From the NCBI GenBank assembly GCA_036381835.1, contig DASVCA010000038.1:1-25499 (forward strand): a stretch of 25,499 nucleotides of DNA, in the 5' to 3' direction. This document shows positions 7,705 through 15,228 of the stretch, in pieces. The notes beneath the pieces are model-generated. The model had not been told where the DNA came from. It was given only the letters and a program-made list of their open reading frames with translations, and ran no database searches. A program made the translations under genes and the position numbers. Source of the DNA: DASULK01 sp036381835 (GTDB lineage Bacteria; Actinomycetota; Actinomycetes; Mycobacteriales; Micromonosporaceae). Position 1 is the stretch's first letter. Each line of letters starts with the position of its first letter.

Positions 7705-9240
7705 TCACTTGAGCGTGACGTCGGTTACGTTGATGCGCCCGATCGGGGACGGCTGCCAGCCCTGCACGGCCGCCGACACGCCGTAGATCTCCTCCGGGTT
7801 CAGCAGCGGCGCCCAGGGTGCGGCGGCCATGACGATCTCGACGGCCTCGGCGTACAGCCGCTCCCGTTCGGCCTGGTCGGCGGTCGAGCGGGCCTTCTCG
7901 ATCAGCGTGTCGAGCGCCGCGTCCCGGTAGCCGGTGTAGAAGCCGTCCTTGCGCGACGGCGACCAGAAGTGCCGGGCGAAGATGACGTCGGCGTCGCCCT
8001 CGGCGACTCCCCAGGACGACAGGTACGCGGTACTGCCGCCCTTGTTGATCGCGTCCAGGAAGGCCTGCCCTTCCAGCACGTTGACCTGTGCCTTCAGGCC
8101 CGCGGCCTGCAGCTGACCGGCGACCGCCTCGGCGAGGGTCTTGTCCTTCTCCTCGACGTCGATCTGCACCGGGGTGCCGATGGAGCCGAGGACCGCGCCG
8201 GCGGCCTGCTTGTCATAGGGGTAACCGGAGTAGCCTTCGTGGTAGCCCACCATCTCGGGGAACGCGGGCTGGTTCAGGCTCCGGGCCCGGTCCTGGTAGA
8301 TGCTCTTCACCAGCAGTTCCCGGTCGATGGCCTGGTTGACCGCCACCCGGACCTCCGGCTTGTCGAACGGCGCCTTGGTGACGTTCATGGCGAGGAAGAA
8401 GATCCGGGTTCCGCTGACCGACACCGCCTGCACATCACCGGACAGGGTCCCGGCCAGGTCGGCCGGCACCTCGGCGGCGATCTGCACGTCGCCCGACTGC
8501 AGCGCGGCGATGCGCGCCGACACCTCGGGGATCGGCCGGAAGATCAGGCGGTCCACCTTGGGACGCCCGCCCCAGTACCTGTCGTTCGCCTTGAGCACGA
8601 CCCGTTCGTTGGCCACCCACTCGACGAAGGTGAAGGGACCGGTGCCGACCGGCTTCCTCGCGAATTCCTCGTCCCCGACCTCCTCGAGGTACTTGGGCGG
8701 GACGATCTCGTTCACCGACAGGCTGGCGAGCAGGATCGGCGACGGCTGCTTGGTCCGGATCACCACCGTGTGCTCGTCCTCGACGACGACCTCGTCGATC
8801 ATCGAGAGCATGCTGGCCCGGGGCGAGGCCTGCTCGGGGTCGAGGACGCGTTCGATGCTGAACTTGACCGCCTCGGCGGTGAACGGCTCCCCGTTGTGGA
8901 AGACCACGTTCTCCCGCAGCTTGAAGCGCCAGGTCAGCGGATCGACCTGGGTCCACTCGGTCGCCAGCTCCGGAACCGGCTTGAGCGACGCGTCCTGGTT
9001 CACCAGGGCTTCGAAGACGTTGCGGACCACCGTCTGGTTGATCCGGGACCGGTGCATCGCCGGGTCCATCGTGATGATGTCGGCCGACTGGGCCACGGTG
9101 ATCGTCTTGGCGCCGCTCTGGCCGGTCGTGCCGCCACCGGCGCAGCCCGCGACCAGCGCGCAGGCCAGGCCGGCGGCGACCGCTGCGGCGGCCGTGCGCC
9201 GCCACCGGACCGGCGAGGTGAATCTGCCTAAGATTCTCAC
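7705..9240 (-). CDS. Solute-binding lipoprotein of the Dpp/Opp-type importer (SBP family 5)
   Basis: The 511-residue protein has an Arg-containing signal peptide and a lipobox (LVAGC, lipid-carrying C33), so it is anchored outside the membrane. The mature part has the cluster-C binding-protein pattern: ITMDPAMHRSRINQTVVRNVFE, PELATEWTQVDPLTWRF, LRENVVFHNGEPFTAEAVKFS, KPVGTGPFTFVEW and ALQSGDVQIAAEVP (each spans under 25 residues within about 55-250). These fix the family but not the ligand. GTG start at 9240 overlaps the stop of the ATPase gene as GTGA. Ligands in this family range from peptides to opines, glycosides and dicarboxylate amides. The downstream amidase suggests an amide-linked compound, which is inference. 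Confidence 0.92.
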   Translation of the reverse strand: MRILGRFTSPVRWRRTAAAAVAAGLACALVAGCAGGGTTGQSGAKTITVAQSADIITMDPAMHRSRINQTVVRNVFEALVNQDASLKPVPELATEWTQVDPLTWRFKLRENVVFHNGEPFTAEAVKFSIERVLDPEQASPRASMLSMIDEVVVEDEHTVVIRTKQPSPILLASLSVNEIVPPKYLEEVGDEEFARKPVGTGPFTFVEWVANERVVLKANDRYWGGRPKVDRLIFRPIPEVSARIAALQSGDVQIAAEVPADLAGTLSGDVQAVSVSGTRIFFLAMNVTKAPFDKPEVRVAVNQAIDRELLVKSIYQDRARSLNQPAFPEMVGYHEGYSGYPYDKQAAGAVLGSIGTPVQIDVEEKDKTLAEAVAGQLQAAGLKAQVNVLEGQAFLDAINKGGSTAYLSSWGVAEGDADVIFARHFWSPSRKDGFYTGYRDAALDTLIEKARSTADQAERERLYAEAVEIVMAAAPWAPLLNPEEIYGVSAAVQGWQPSPIGRINVTDVTLK

Positions 9241-10052
9241 TTCGTTCCTCCGAGGGTGCGTCGTCGGGGATCGGGGATGGGTATTGCGTCGAGCAGCTCC
9301 CGCGTGTATTCGTGCCGCGGGTCGCGGTACAGCTCAGTCGGCCTCCCCCGTTCGACGATCACGCCGTGACGCATCACCGCGATCTCGTCGCAGAACCGCT
9401 CCACGATGGCCAGATCGTGGGCGATGAACAGGTATGTCAGATCGAGTTCCCGTTGCAGGCGGGTCAGCAGGTTCAGGATCTGCGCCCGGATCGAGACGTC
9501 CAGTGCGGAGACCGGCTCGTCGAGGACGAGCACCTCGGGTTCCACCGCGAGCGCCCGGGCGATCCCGATCCGCTGGCGCTGTCCGCCCGAGAACTCGTGG
9601 GGATACCGGTCGGCGGCCTCGGCGGGCAGACCGCACTGTTCGAGAAGTTCGGCGACCCGTCGCCGCCGGTCGGACGGCGAGCCCAGTTTGTGGATCCGCA
9701 TGCCCTCCGCGACGAGACGGCCCACCTTCCAGCGGGGATTGAGTGATGCGAACGGATCCTGGAAGACCATCTGGATGCGACGGCGGGCCCGCAGCAGCTC
9801 CCGGCCCCGTAGTTTCAGCATCGGCTGGCCGTCGAGGACGACTTCGCCGCTGTCCGCATCGAGCAGTCGGGCTACGATCCGCGCGGTCGTGGACTTGCCG
9901 GATCCGGACTCCCCGACGAGTCCGAACGTGGTTCCGCGGGGAATCTCGAACGAGACGTCGTCCACCGCGACGATCTCCGGGCCTCGAGCGAACAGCCCAC
10001 GCCCGCCGCGAAACGACTTACACAGGTTGTGTACCTGGAGATAGCCGCTCAC
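9237..10052 (-). CDS. Dpp/Opp-type ABC transporter ATP-binding subunit (DppF/OppF family), short form
   Basis: The 271-residue protein has Walker A GESGSGKS, Q-loop VFQDPFASLNPRWKV, signature FSGGQRQR, Walker B VLVLDEPVSALD and the H-loop IAHDL. It energises import together with the DppD-type subunit. It ends soon after the EYTRELLDAIPIPDPRR block and lacks the Cys-containing C-terminal stretch present in its partner, so it is about 50 residues shorter than many DppF proteins. GTG start at 10,052 overlaps the partner's TGA as GTGA. The frame stays open up to 10,580, but that part has no domain sense and mirrors the partner gene. Confidence 0.92.
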   Translation of the reverse strand: MSGYLQVHNLCKSFRGGRGLFARGPEIVAVDDVSFEIPRGTTFGLVGESGSGKSTTARIVARLLDADSGEVVLDGQPMLKLRGRELLRARRRIQMVFQDPFASLNPRWKVGRLVAEGMRIHKLGSPSDRRRRVAELLEQCGLPAEAADRYPHEFSGGQRQRIGIARALAVEPEVLVLDEPVSALDVSIRAQILNLLTRLQRELDLTYLFIAHDLAIVERFCDEIAVMRHGVIVERGRPTELYRDPRHEYTRELLDAIPIPDPRRRTLGGTK

Positions 10053-11056
10053 AGCTCCCCCTCTCCGACCCGCAGGCAGCGGTGGCGGCCGCGGTCGTCC
10101 CGATACTCGGGTGGGACGCTCGCCCGGCAGGTGTCGGCGGCGAACTCGCATCTCGGCGCGAACGGGCATTCGGTCAGCCGGCCCCTGATCTGAGCGGGTT
10201 GACCGGGGATCGCCTCGAACGGCGCGTCCACCCCGAGCTTCGGCAGCGACCGCAGCAGTGCCCTGGTGTACGGGTGGCGCGGTTGCTCGAACAGGGTGAC
10301 CGTCTCCGCCTCCTCGACCAGCAGCCCCCCGTAGAAGACGGCGACCCGGTCGCAGGTCTGCGCGACCACCCCGAGGTCGTGGGTGATCAGCAGCACCGCC
10401 GCGGCGCGGCGGGCGCAGACGTCGGCCAGCAGGTCCAACACCTGCCGCTGGACCGTGACGTCCAGCGCGGTGGTCGGCTCGTCGGCGACGATCAGAGCCG
10501 GGTCCGCGATGAGCGCGCTGGCGATGACCACCCGCTGCCGCATGCCTCCGGACAGCTGGTGCGGGTACCGGTCGAGGCATTCGACCGGTCGAGGGATGCC
10601 GACTTCGTCGAGCAGCTCCGCGGCCCGGGCCCGCGCCTGCGCTCGGGTGACCTTGCGGTGCGCCCGCAACGCCTCCACCAGTTGGTCGCCGATGGTGTGC
10701 ACCGGGTCCAGCGCGGCCAGGGCGTCCTGGAACACCAGACCGATCTCCCCGCCCCGGATCTTCCGCAGGCGGCGCGGACCGGCGGTCGTGATCTCCTCCT
10801 CCCCCAGCTTGATGCTGCCGCGGACCTCCGCGTGCTCGGGCAGCAAGCCGAGGATGGCTCGAGCGGTGACGCTCTTGCCGGATCCGGACTCCCCGACCAC
10901 GCCGACGAACTCGCCTGGGGCGACATCGAAGGAAACGCCGGAGACCGCCGCGACCGCACCGATCCGGACCGACAGGTCACGTACCCGCAGCGCGGCCGGG
11001 GGGCGTGGCGGCCCGGATCGGTCGATGCCCGGCGAGCTGTGCACCGTCACCGCCAT
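10049..11056 (-). CDS. Dpp/Opp-type ABC transporter ATP-binding subunit (DppD/OppD family)
   Basis: The roughly 335-residue protein has Walker A GESGSGKS (about 55-62), Q-loop VFQDALAALDPVHT, signature LSGGMRQR, Walker B LIVADEPTTALD and the H-loop ITHDLG. The C-terminal oligopeptide-transporter domain has its cysteine motif CPFAPRCEFAADTC. An unusually Pro/Ser-rich leader of about 22 residues precedes the ATPase domain. Start is ambiguous between ATG at 11,056 and the adjacent GTG at 11,059; neither has a strong ribosome site, and the gene begins within 6 bp of the DUF4387 stop, so translational coupling is likely. It works with the DppF-type subunit. Confidence 0.92.
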   Translation of the reverse strand: MAVTVHSSPGIDRSGPPRPPAALRVRDLSVRIGAVAAVSGVSFDVAPGEFVGVVGESGSGKSVTARAILGLLPEHAEVRGSIKLGEEEITTAGPRRLRKIRGGEIGLVFQDALAALDPVHTIGDQLVEALRAHRKVTRAQARARAAELLDEVGIPRPVECLDRYPHQLSGGMRQRVVIASALIADPALIVADEPTTALDVTVQRQVLDLLADVCARRAAAVLLITHDLGVVAQTCDRVAVFYGGLLVEEAETVTLFEQPRHPYTRALLRSLPKLGVDAPFEAIPGQPAQIRGRLTECPFAPRCEFAADTCRASVPPEYRDDRGRHRCLRVGEGEL

Positions 11057-11061
11057 CACGC

Positions 11062-11370
11062 CTACGGGATCTCGACGTCGAACAGCGGCGGGTACAGCTG
11101 CGAGCCGAACGGGTCGGGCTCCCCCGTGCTCCCGGCGGGCCGCTGCCTACGAATGGTGAACTTGATGGCCTGGGCCGGTTCGAAGACGACGAACGACACC
11201 ACCCGGGAGCGGTCCAGCCCGTACAGCTTGGCGATGGACTCCGCGTTGAGCACCCCGGAGTCGACGGTCCGGAGGAAGGCGGCGCGGTCGCGGAAGATGA
11301 TGTCGAACGTCACGTGGTCGACACCGGCGTTCTTCGACCGGATCGTCGAGGCCAGCTCTGCCAGCTTCAT
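11062..11370 (-). CDS. DUF4387 family protein
   Basis: The 102-residue protein matches DUF4387 as I know it: IRSKNAG near the N-terminus (10-16), a DIIFRD strand, the AIKFTIRR block near 70 and the C-terminal FGSQLYPPLFDVEIP. The family has no established biochemical role and usually lies next to AtuA-like (DUF1446) genes, as here. ATG at 11,370 shares one base with the stop of the AtuA-like gene (TGATG), so synthesis of the two is coupled and a complex is plausible. The frame extends 38 codons upstream only as a shadow of that gene. No signal peptide or membrane segment. Confidence 0.85.
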   Translation of the reverse strand: MKLAELASTIRSKNAGVDHVTFDIIFRDRAAFLRTVDSGVLNAESIAKLYGLDRSRVVSFVVFEPAQAIKFTIRRQRPAGSTGEPDPFGSQLYPPLFDVEIP

Positions 11371-12767
11371 CACTTGACCTCCTGCTCGGCGCCCACGGTG
11401 ACGAACTCGGTCCGGAACAGCTCCCTCGCGAACTCCCGCGCGGCCGGCCCGTCGTCCAGGGCGATGACGTGGTTGAGCGTCCACTCGTACGCGGGACGCG
11501 CGCGCATGACCTCGTCGGAGAAGAAGGAGGCGCCTCCGGCGGTGCCCTTGACCTCGGGCAGGCGGGCGTAGAACAGGTTCCGCGACGCGAGCGCGCAGAT
11601 CGCCTCGGCCGCCTCGGCGGTCGCGGCCACGGCCTCCACCACGATGCCGACCTCATGACCGACGACCGGCGTGGGCTCCAGGGCACCCATCACGCCGTTT
11701 CGGCCGTAGGTGTGGAAGTACACCTGGTAGCCCTGCTGCTCCGGTGATCCGTAGCGTTCGGTCAGCTTGTGCCGGCTCCAGGCGATGACGTCGTCCAGTC
11801 GGGAGAGGGTGTAGGGGTCGCGGATGCCCATGATGGCGACCGCCCGCTCGCCCGTCTTTCCGGCCCCTTCGAGCTTCACCCGGTAGGTGTCGGCGGGGAT
11901 CCAGCGCGCACCGGACACCCGGGTCCGTCGCTCGTCGAGTGCCTGGAAGGACAGGTTGCTCATGTCGAGTCGGCCGCCGGGGATGGTTTCCGCGTACGGG
12001 TCGACCCGCTCGTACATGGCGTGGCTGGCCACCGAGGCCGGGGTGCACCGCTGTGCCGGGTGCATCGGGTAGACGGTCACCCCTTCGGCGTCGATCTCGC
12101 CGATCACGGTCTCCTTGCCCATGAACGGCTCGGCGCAGAACGAGGCGCACTCCAGCAGCTTCCCGGCGAGCAGTGCGGTGTCCCGGGGCAGGCCGCCCAG
12201 GCTCTCCGCCACTGCGGCGAAGATGGCCGAGTCGCTCGACCGTCCGCAGATCACCACGTCCGCACCGGCGCTCAGGGCCGCCGCGATGGGTTCGACTCCC
12301 ATGACCGCGACGACGTGGTCGGTGCGGGCGATGGTGTCCGGGTCCGCGTCGGGCCGCCCGTCCAGACCGGAGATCACGCAGCCCTGCGCCAGTGCGGCGG
12401 CCAGGCGGGACGGCTCGATCTCGCTGCGGATGGCGGCCAGGCGGAACGGGGCGAGGCCGTGTTCGGCGGCGAGTTCCCGGATGATCGAGATGTAGCTGTC
12501 GACGCCTCGATCGGTGCCGGTGTCCGAGGCGGAGCCGATGACCAAGGGGACGCCGAGCTTGCGGGCCCCGAGCAGGCAGTGTTCGAGATCCTGCCGCTGC
12601 CACTCCGTCGGGCTGTGGGCGAGATCGGCTCCCAGGGGATACGGGCCGATGTCCGCCGAGCCGGAATCCGCCACGATCGCCGACGGCCGTTCCGCGAGCC
12701 CGGCCTCGAAGCTCTCCTTCTCCAGGGGCGTGAACCCCAGGTGCCCGGTGGGCGACATGATCTTCAT
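11370..12767 (-). CDS. AtuA-like protein (acyclic terpene utilisation family, DUF1446)
   Basis: The 465-residue cytosolic protein shows features of the AtuA/DUF1446 family: DSGSADIGPYPLG near residues 34-46, a GSASDTGTDRG loop near 78-88, VVICGRSSDSAIFA near 170, and YQVYFHTYGRNGVMGALEP near 350. AtuA is required for citronellol/geraniol catabolism in Pseudomonas, but its reaction is not established. It is the first gene of the operon. ATG at 12,767 has AGGAG 5 bases upstream; the promoter at 12,797-12,826 gives a leader of about 20 bases. The neighbouring acyl-CoA dehydrogenase and CoA-transferase fit a role in degrading an organic acid, but no geranyl-CoA carboxylase is present, so terpene degradation as such is not supported. 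Confidence 0.85.
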   Translation of the reverse strand: MKIMSPTGHLGFTPLEKESFEAGLAERPSAIVADSGSADIGPYPLGADLAHSPTEWQRQDLEHCLLGARKLGVPLVIGSASDTGTDRGVDSYISIIRELAAEHGLAPFRLAAIRSEIEPSRLAAALAQGCVISGLDGRPDADPDTIARTDHVVAVMGVEPIAAALSAGADVVICGRSSDSAIFAAVAESLGGLPRDTALLAGKLLECASFCAEPFMGKETVIGEIDAEGVTVYPMHPAQRCTPASVASHAMYERVDPYAETIPGGRLDMSNLSFQALDERRTRVSGARWIPADTYRVKLEGAGKTGERAVAIMGIRDPYTLSRLDDVIAWSRHKLTERYGSPEQQGYQVYFHTYGRNGVMGALEPTPVVGHEVGIVVEAVAATAEAAEAICALASRNLFYARLPEVKGTAGGASFFSDEVMRARPAYEWTLNHVIALDDGPAAREFARELFRTEFVTVGAEQEVK

Positions 12768-12796
12768 CCGGTCTCCTCGCTAGGTGAGTTGCGAGG

Positions 12797-12826
12797 AAGG
12801 TAGTGCAACGAATCCTGCACGGTCAA
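12797..12826 (-). promoter_or_regulatory. Sigma70-type promoter of the eleven-gene operon
   Basis: On the minus strand TTGACC (12,821-12,826) and TACCTT (12,797-12,802) are separated by 18 bases, close to actinobacterial housekeeping consensus. Predicted transcription starts near 12,790, about 20 bases before the AtuA-like start codon, leaving room for its AGGAG site. Two dyads overlap it: one fills the spacer (listed separately) and TCAAC-G-GTTGA (12,823-12,833) covers the -35 box. Confidence 0.6.
12803..12820. promoter_or_regulatory. Candidate operator: dyad filling the -35/-10 spacer
   Basis: GTGCA (12,803-12,807) and TGCAC (12,816-12,820) are perfect inverted repeats 8 bases apart, occupying exactly the 18 bases between the predicted -35 and -10 boxes. 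A protein bound here would block polymerase, or untwist the spacer as MerR-type activators do. The RpiR-family protein in the operon is the first candidate ligand. Confidence 0.45.
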
Positions 12827-12878
12827 CGGTTGAATGCAAATTTCTCTGCTAATCCCTGGTGGGAGGCACTGCCGTGAA

Positions 12879-12919
12879 CGGGTGAGCACCCGACACCGAT
12901 GGTGTCGGGTGCTCACCCG
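12879..12919. terminator. Strong hairpin terminator after the kynureninase gene
   Basis: CGGGTGAGCACCCGACACC (12,879-12,897) pairs perfectly over 19 bp with 12,901-12,919 around a 3-base loop (GAT). It lies 68 bp past the kynureninase stop and about 50 bp upstream of the next promoter, so it insulates the tryptophan module from the catabolic operon. No T-tract follows on the minus strand, in keeping with actinobacterial terminators. Confidence 0.8.
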
Positions 12920-12986
12920 CGATCGCTGTCACCGGCACCGCACCGAACGCAGCGCTACCTGCCTCGGGTCACGGCGCCCTGAACCG

Positions 12987-14264
12987 CTACCGGTCCGGCT
13001 GGATCTCCTCCGCCAGCGCGGCGGCCGCCCGCCAGCAGTCGTGATAGGTCGAATACAGGGGTACGGGCGCGAGCCGGATGATGTCGGGCTCACGGGCGTC
13101 CACGATGACCCCGTGCCCCTGGCGCAGTCTCCTGGCCAGCTCCTTGGCGCTGCCCCGACCCACCCGTACCGATAGTTGGCAGCCACGCCGTTGCGGATCG
13201 CGCGGGGTGACCACGGTCAGCGGGCGAGCCGAAGCGATCTCGTCGAGCTGCTTCTCCAGGTAACCGGTCAGGCGGATGCTGCGGGCCCGCAACTCGGTCA
13301 TGCCGACCTTGTCGAAGATCTGCAGCGAGGTGCGCACCGGTCCCATCGCGAGGATCGGCGGATTGGAGATCTGCCAGGCGTCCGCGGTGGGCAGCGGCCG
13401 CGAGACCGGAGCCATCTCGAACCGGGTCGCCGGATCCGTGCTCCACCAGCCCTCGAAACGCTGCAGCTTCGGATCGCCCAGGTGTCGCTCGTGGATGAAC
13501 ACCCCGGCCAGCGCCCCCGGCCCCGAGTTCAGGTACTTGTAAGAACACCAGGCGGCGAAGTCCACTCCCCACTCGTGCAGTGCGAGCGGCACGTTGCCGA
13601 CCGCGTGCGCCAGATCCCAGCCGACGATCGCACCCGCCGCCTGTCCGGCCGCGGTGATCGCGGGAATGTCCATCAGCTCGCCGGTGAGATAGTTGACCCC
13701 GCCGAGCATGACGAGCGCGACATGCTCGCCCTCTCGCTCCAGATAGGTCACGACGTCTTCGGTGCGCAGGGTGTCCTCACCGGGTCGGGGACGCAGCCGC
13801 ACCACGGTGGTGTCGGGGTCGAGGCCGTGGAAACGGGCCTGGCTGCGCACCGCGTAGCTGTCCGATGGGAAGGCGGTGTCCTCGATGACGATGCGGGTCC
13901 GCGACCCGTTCGGACGGTAGAAGGACACCATCAGTAGGTGCAGATTGACCGTGAGCGAGTTCATCACCACGGTCTCCGCAGGCAGGGCGCCGACCAGTCG
14001 GGCCGCCGGTTCGGTGAGCAGCTCGTGGTACGGCAGCCACGGGCGAGCCCCCTCCAGATGGCCCTCGACCCCCAGGGTCGCCCAGGCGTCCAGCTCCTCG
14101 AGCAACTCCGTGCGGGTGGCCTTCGGCTGCAGCCCCAGCGAGTTGCCCGCCAGGTAGGCGACCTCGGGGTAGCGCCCGCCGGATGCGGGCGGAACGTGGA
14201 ACAGCTCGCGGTGCCCCGGGTCCTCGGCGTCGAGCCGGCGCGCGTGGTCCTCAGCGGTCGTCAT
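12987..14264 (-). CDS. kynU: Kynureninase
   Basis: The 425-residue PLP enzyme of the fold-type I aminotransferase class has the kynureninase features: YLAGNSLGLQPK (37-48), GWDLAHAVGN (215-224) with the PLP-binding Asp, and the Schiff-base lysine K243 in CSYKYLNSGPGAL. It cleaves L-kynurenine to anthranilate and alanine (or the 3-hydroxy form to 3-hydroxyanthranilate) in the cytosol. GGAGG lies 7 bases before the ATG at 14,264, 18 bp after the dioxygenase stop, so the two form an operon. A formamidase that would link the two steps is not in the window. Length and motifs are standard. Confidence 0.93.
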   Translation of the reverse strand: MTTAEDHARRLDAEDPGHRELFHVPPASGGRYPEVAYLAGNSLGLQPKATRTELLEELDAWATLGVEGHLEGARPWLPYHELLTEPAARLVGALPAETVVMNSLTVNLHLLMVSFYRPNGSRTRIVIEDTAFPSDSYAVRSQARFHGLDPDTTVVRLRPRPGEDTLRTEDVVTYLEREGEHVALVMLGGVNYLTGELMDIPAITAAGQAAGAIVGWDLAHAVGNVPLALHEWGVDFAAWCSYKYLNSGPGALAGVFIHERHLGDPKLQRFEGWWSTDPATRFEMAPVSRPLPTADAWQISNPPILAMGPVRTSLQIFDKVGMTELRARSIRLTGYLEKQLDEIASARPLTVVTPRDPQRRGCQLSVRVGRGSAKELARRLRQGHGVIVDAREPDIIRLAPVPLYSTYHDCWRAAAALAEEIQPDR

Positions 14265-14282
14265 GCGTCGTCCTCCGCGTTG

Positions 14283-15173
14283 TCACATCAAGGTACGGGC
14301 GGACCACAGTTCGGGGAACACGACCCGGGCCATGCTGCGTTCCAGCCAGCCGATCCCGGCCGAACCGCCGCTGCCAGGTTTGGCACCCATCGACCGCTTC
14401 ACCGCCTTAAGGTGCTCGTACCGCCAGTCACCGAATCTCTCGGCGACGTCGGTGAGGGCGTCGCCGAGCAGTCGCAGGTGATTGTCGGGCCCGCTGTCAC
14501 GGTAGACGTCCACCCAGGCGGCCTCCACGGCAGGGTGCGGTTCGTGCTCGACGGCGAAATCGCGGTCGAGCACCTCCGCCGGGATCGAATGCCCCTTTCG
14601 GGCCAGCAGGGCGATGACCTCGTCCCACAGACTGGGTGCGTGCAGGTCCTCCCGTAGCGGCTGGTAGATGTCCGGCAGCCGGCGGAACGGGCGGATCATC
14701 GAAGCGGTCTTGAGGCCGAGCAGGAACTCGAGGTGCCGGTACATGGCGGACTGGAAGCCGGAGCCTTCGCCGAGCTGGTCCCGGAACCGGTTGAACTCCG
14801 CGGGGGTCAGCCACCGCAATCCCCGCCACGCGGCGTTCAGCCCGTCCAGGTGCAGGGCGGCACGGTGCAGTGGGGCGAGCGCTCCCCACACGTCGTCCGC
14901 GTGCACCAGCCGCTTCGCCTCGCGCAACTCGAAACAGATCAACCCGAAGTAGAGCTCCATGATCTGGCTGATCATGAGGAACGACATCTCGCCCGGATCG
15001 TCGGTCAGGCGCTGCTGCAGGCTGTGCAGGGTGCTGGCGCGGACGTACGCGTCGTAGGGCACCCGTTCCTGGAACTCGACGGTCGGCTCGCCGGCGTTCG
15101 CCGCCGCGCGCACCGCACGTTCCTCGGCGGTGGTGGGACGCACCACCGGCGTACGCAGTTCTGTGGTCTTCAC
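14283..15173 (-). CDS. kynA: Tryptophan 2,3-dioxygenase family heme enzyme with Ser at the distal position
   Basis: The 296-residue protein aligns with TDO from YDAYVRASTLHSLQ (40-53) through SGFQSAMYRHLEFLLG (138-153, with substrate-carboxylate Arg R146) to WRYEHLKAVKR (proximal heme ligand H254) and KPGSGGSAG (265-273). TDO normally opens tryptophan to N-formylkynurenine. At the distal position, where Xanthomonas TDO has H55 in QHQTSELW, this protein has S69 in ISQIMELYF, an IDO-like situation. The usual GTGG has become GSGG. GTG at 15,173 follows AAGGAGGA with 7-base spacing; the frame extends 22 codons upstream without a site. The kynureninase partner supports a kynurenine role. Altered chemistry, as in the TDO relative MarE, remains possible. 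Confidence 0.88.
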   Translation of the reverse strand: MKTTELRTPVVRPTTAEERAVRAAANAGEPTVEFQERVPYDAYVRASTLHSLQQRLTDDPGEMSFLMISQIMELYFGLICFELREAKRLVHADDVWGALAPLHRAALHLDGLNAAWRGLRWLTPAEFNRFRDQLGEGSGFQSAMYRHLEFLLGLKTASMIRPFRRLPDIYQPLREDLHAPSLWDEVIALLARKGHSIPAEVLDRDFAVEHEPHPAVEAAWVDVYRDSGPDNHLRLLGDALTDVAERFGDWRYEHLKAVKRSMGAKPGSGGSAGIGWLERSMARVVFPELWSARTLM

Positions 15174-15228
15174 GGTGCAGTCCTCCTTGATGCGAGGACA
15201 TGATGCCGCCGAGAACGCCTGGATGGAA

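Noticed and set aside
10053..10580. N-terminal extension of the DppF-type ATPase
   Set aside because: It overlaps the DppD-type gene and is Arg/Pro-rich; the GTGA junction at 10,049-10,052 marks the real start.
11370..12767. Acyclic terpene (citronellol/geraniol) degradation as the function of the AtuA-like operon
   Set aside because: No geranyl-CoA carboxylase, citronellyl-CoA dehydrogenase set or isohexenylglutaconyl-CoA hydratase is present; only the family name points to terpenes.
1688..15173. A single pathway from tryptophan to glutaryl-CoA combining the kynurenine genes with the glutaryl-CoA dehydrogenase
   Set aside because: The enzymes from 3-hydroxyanthranilate to glutaryl-CoA are missing, and a strong hairpin plus a separate promoter divide the two operons.
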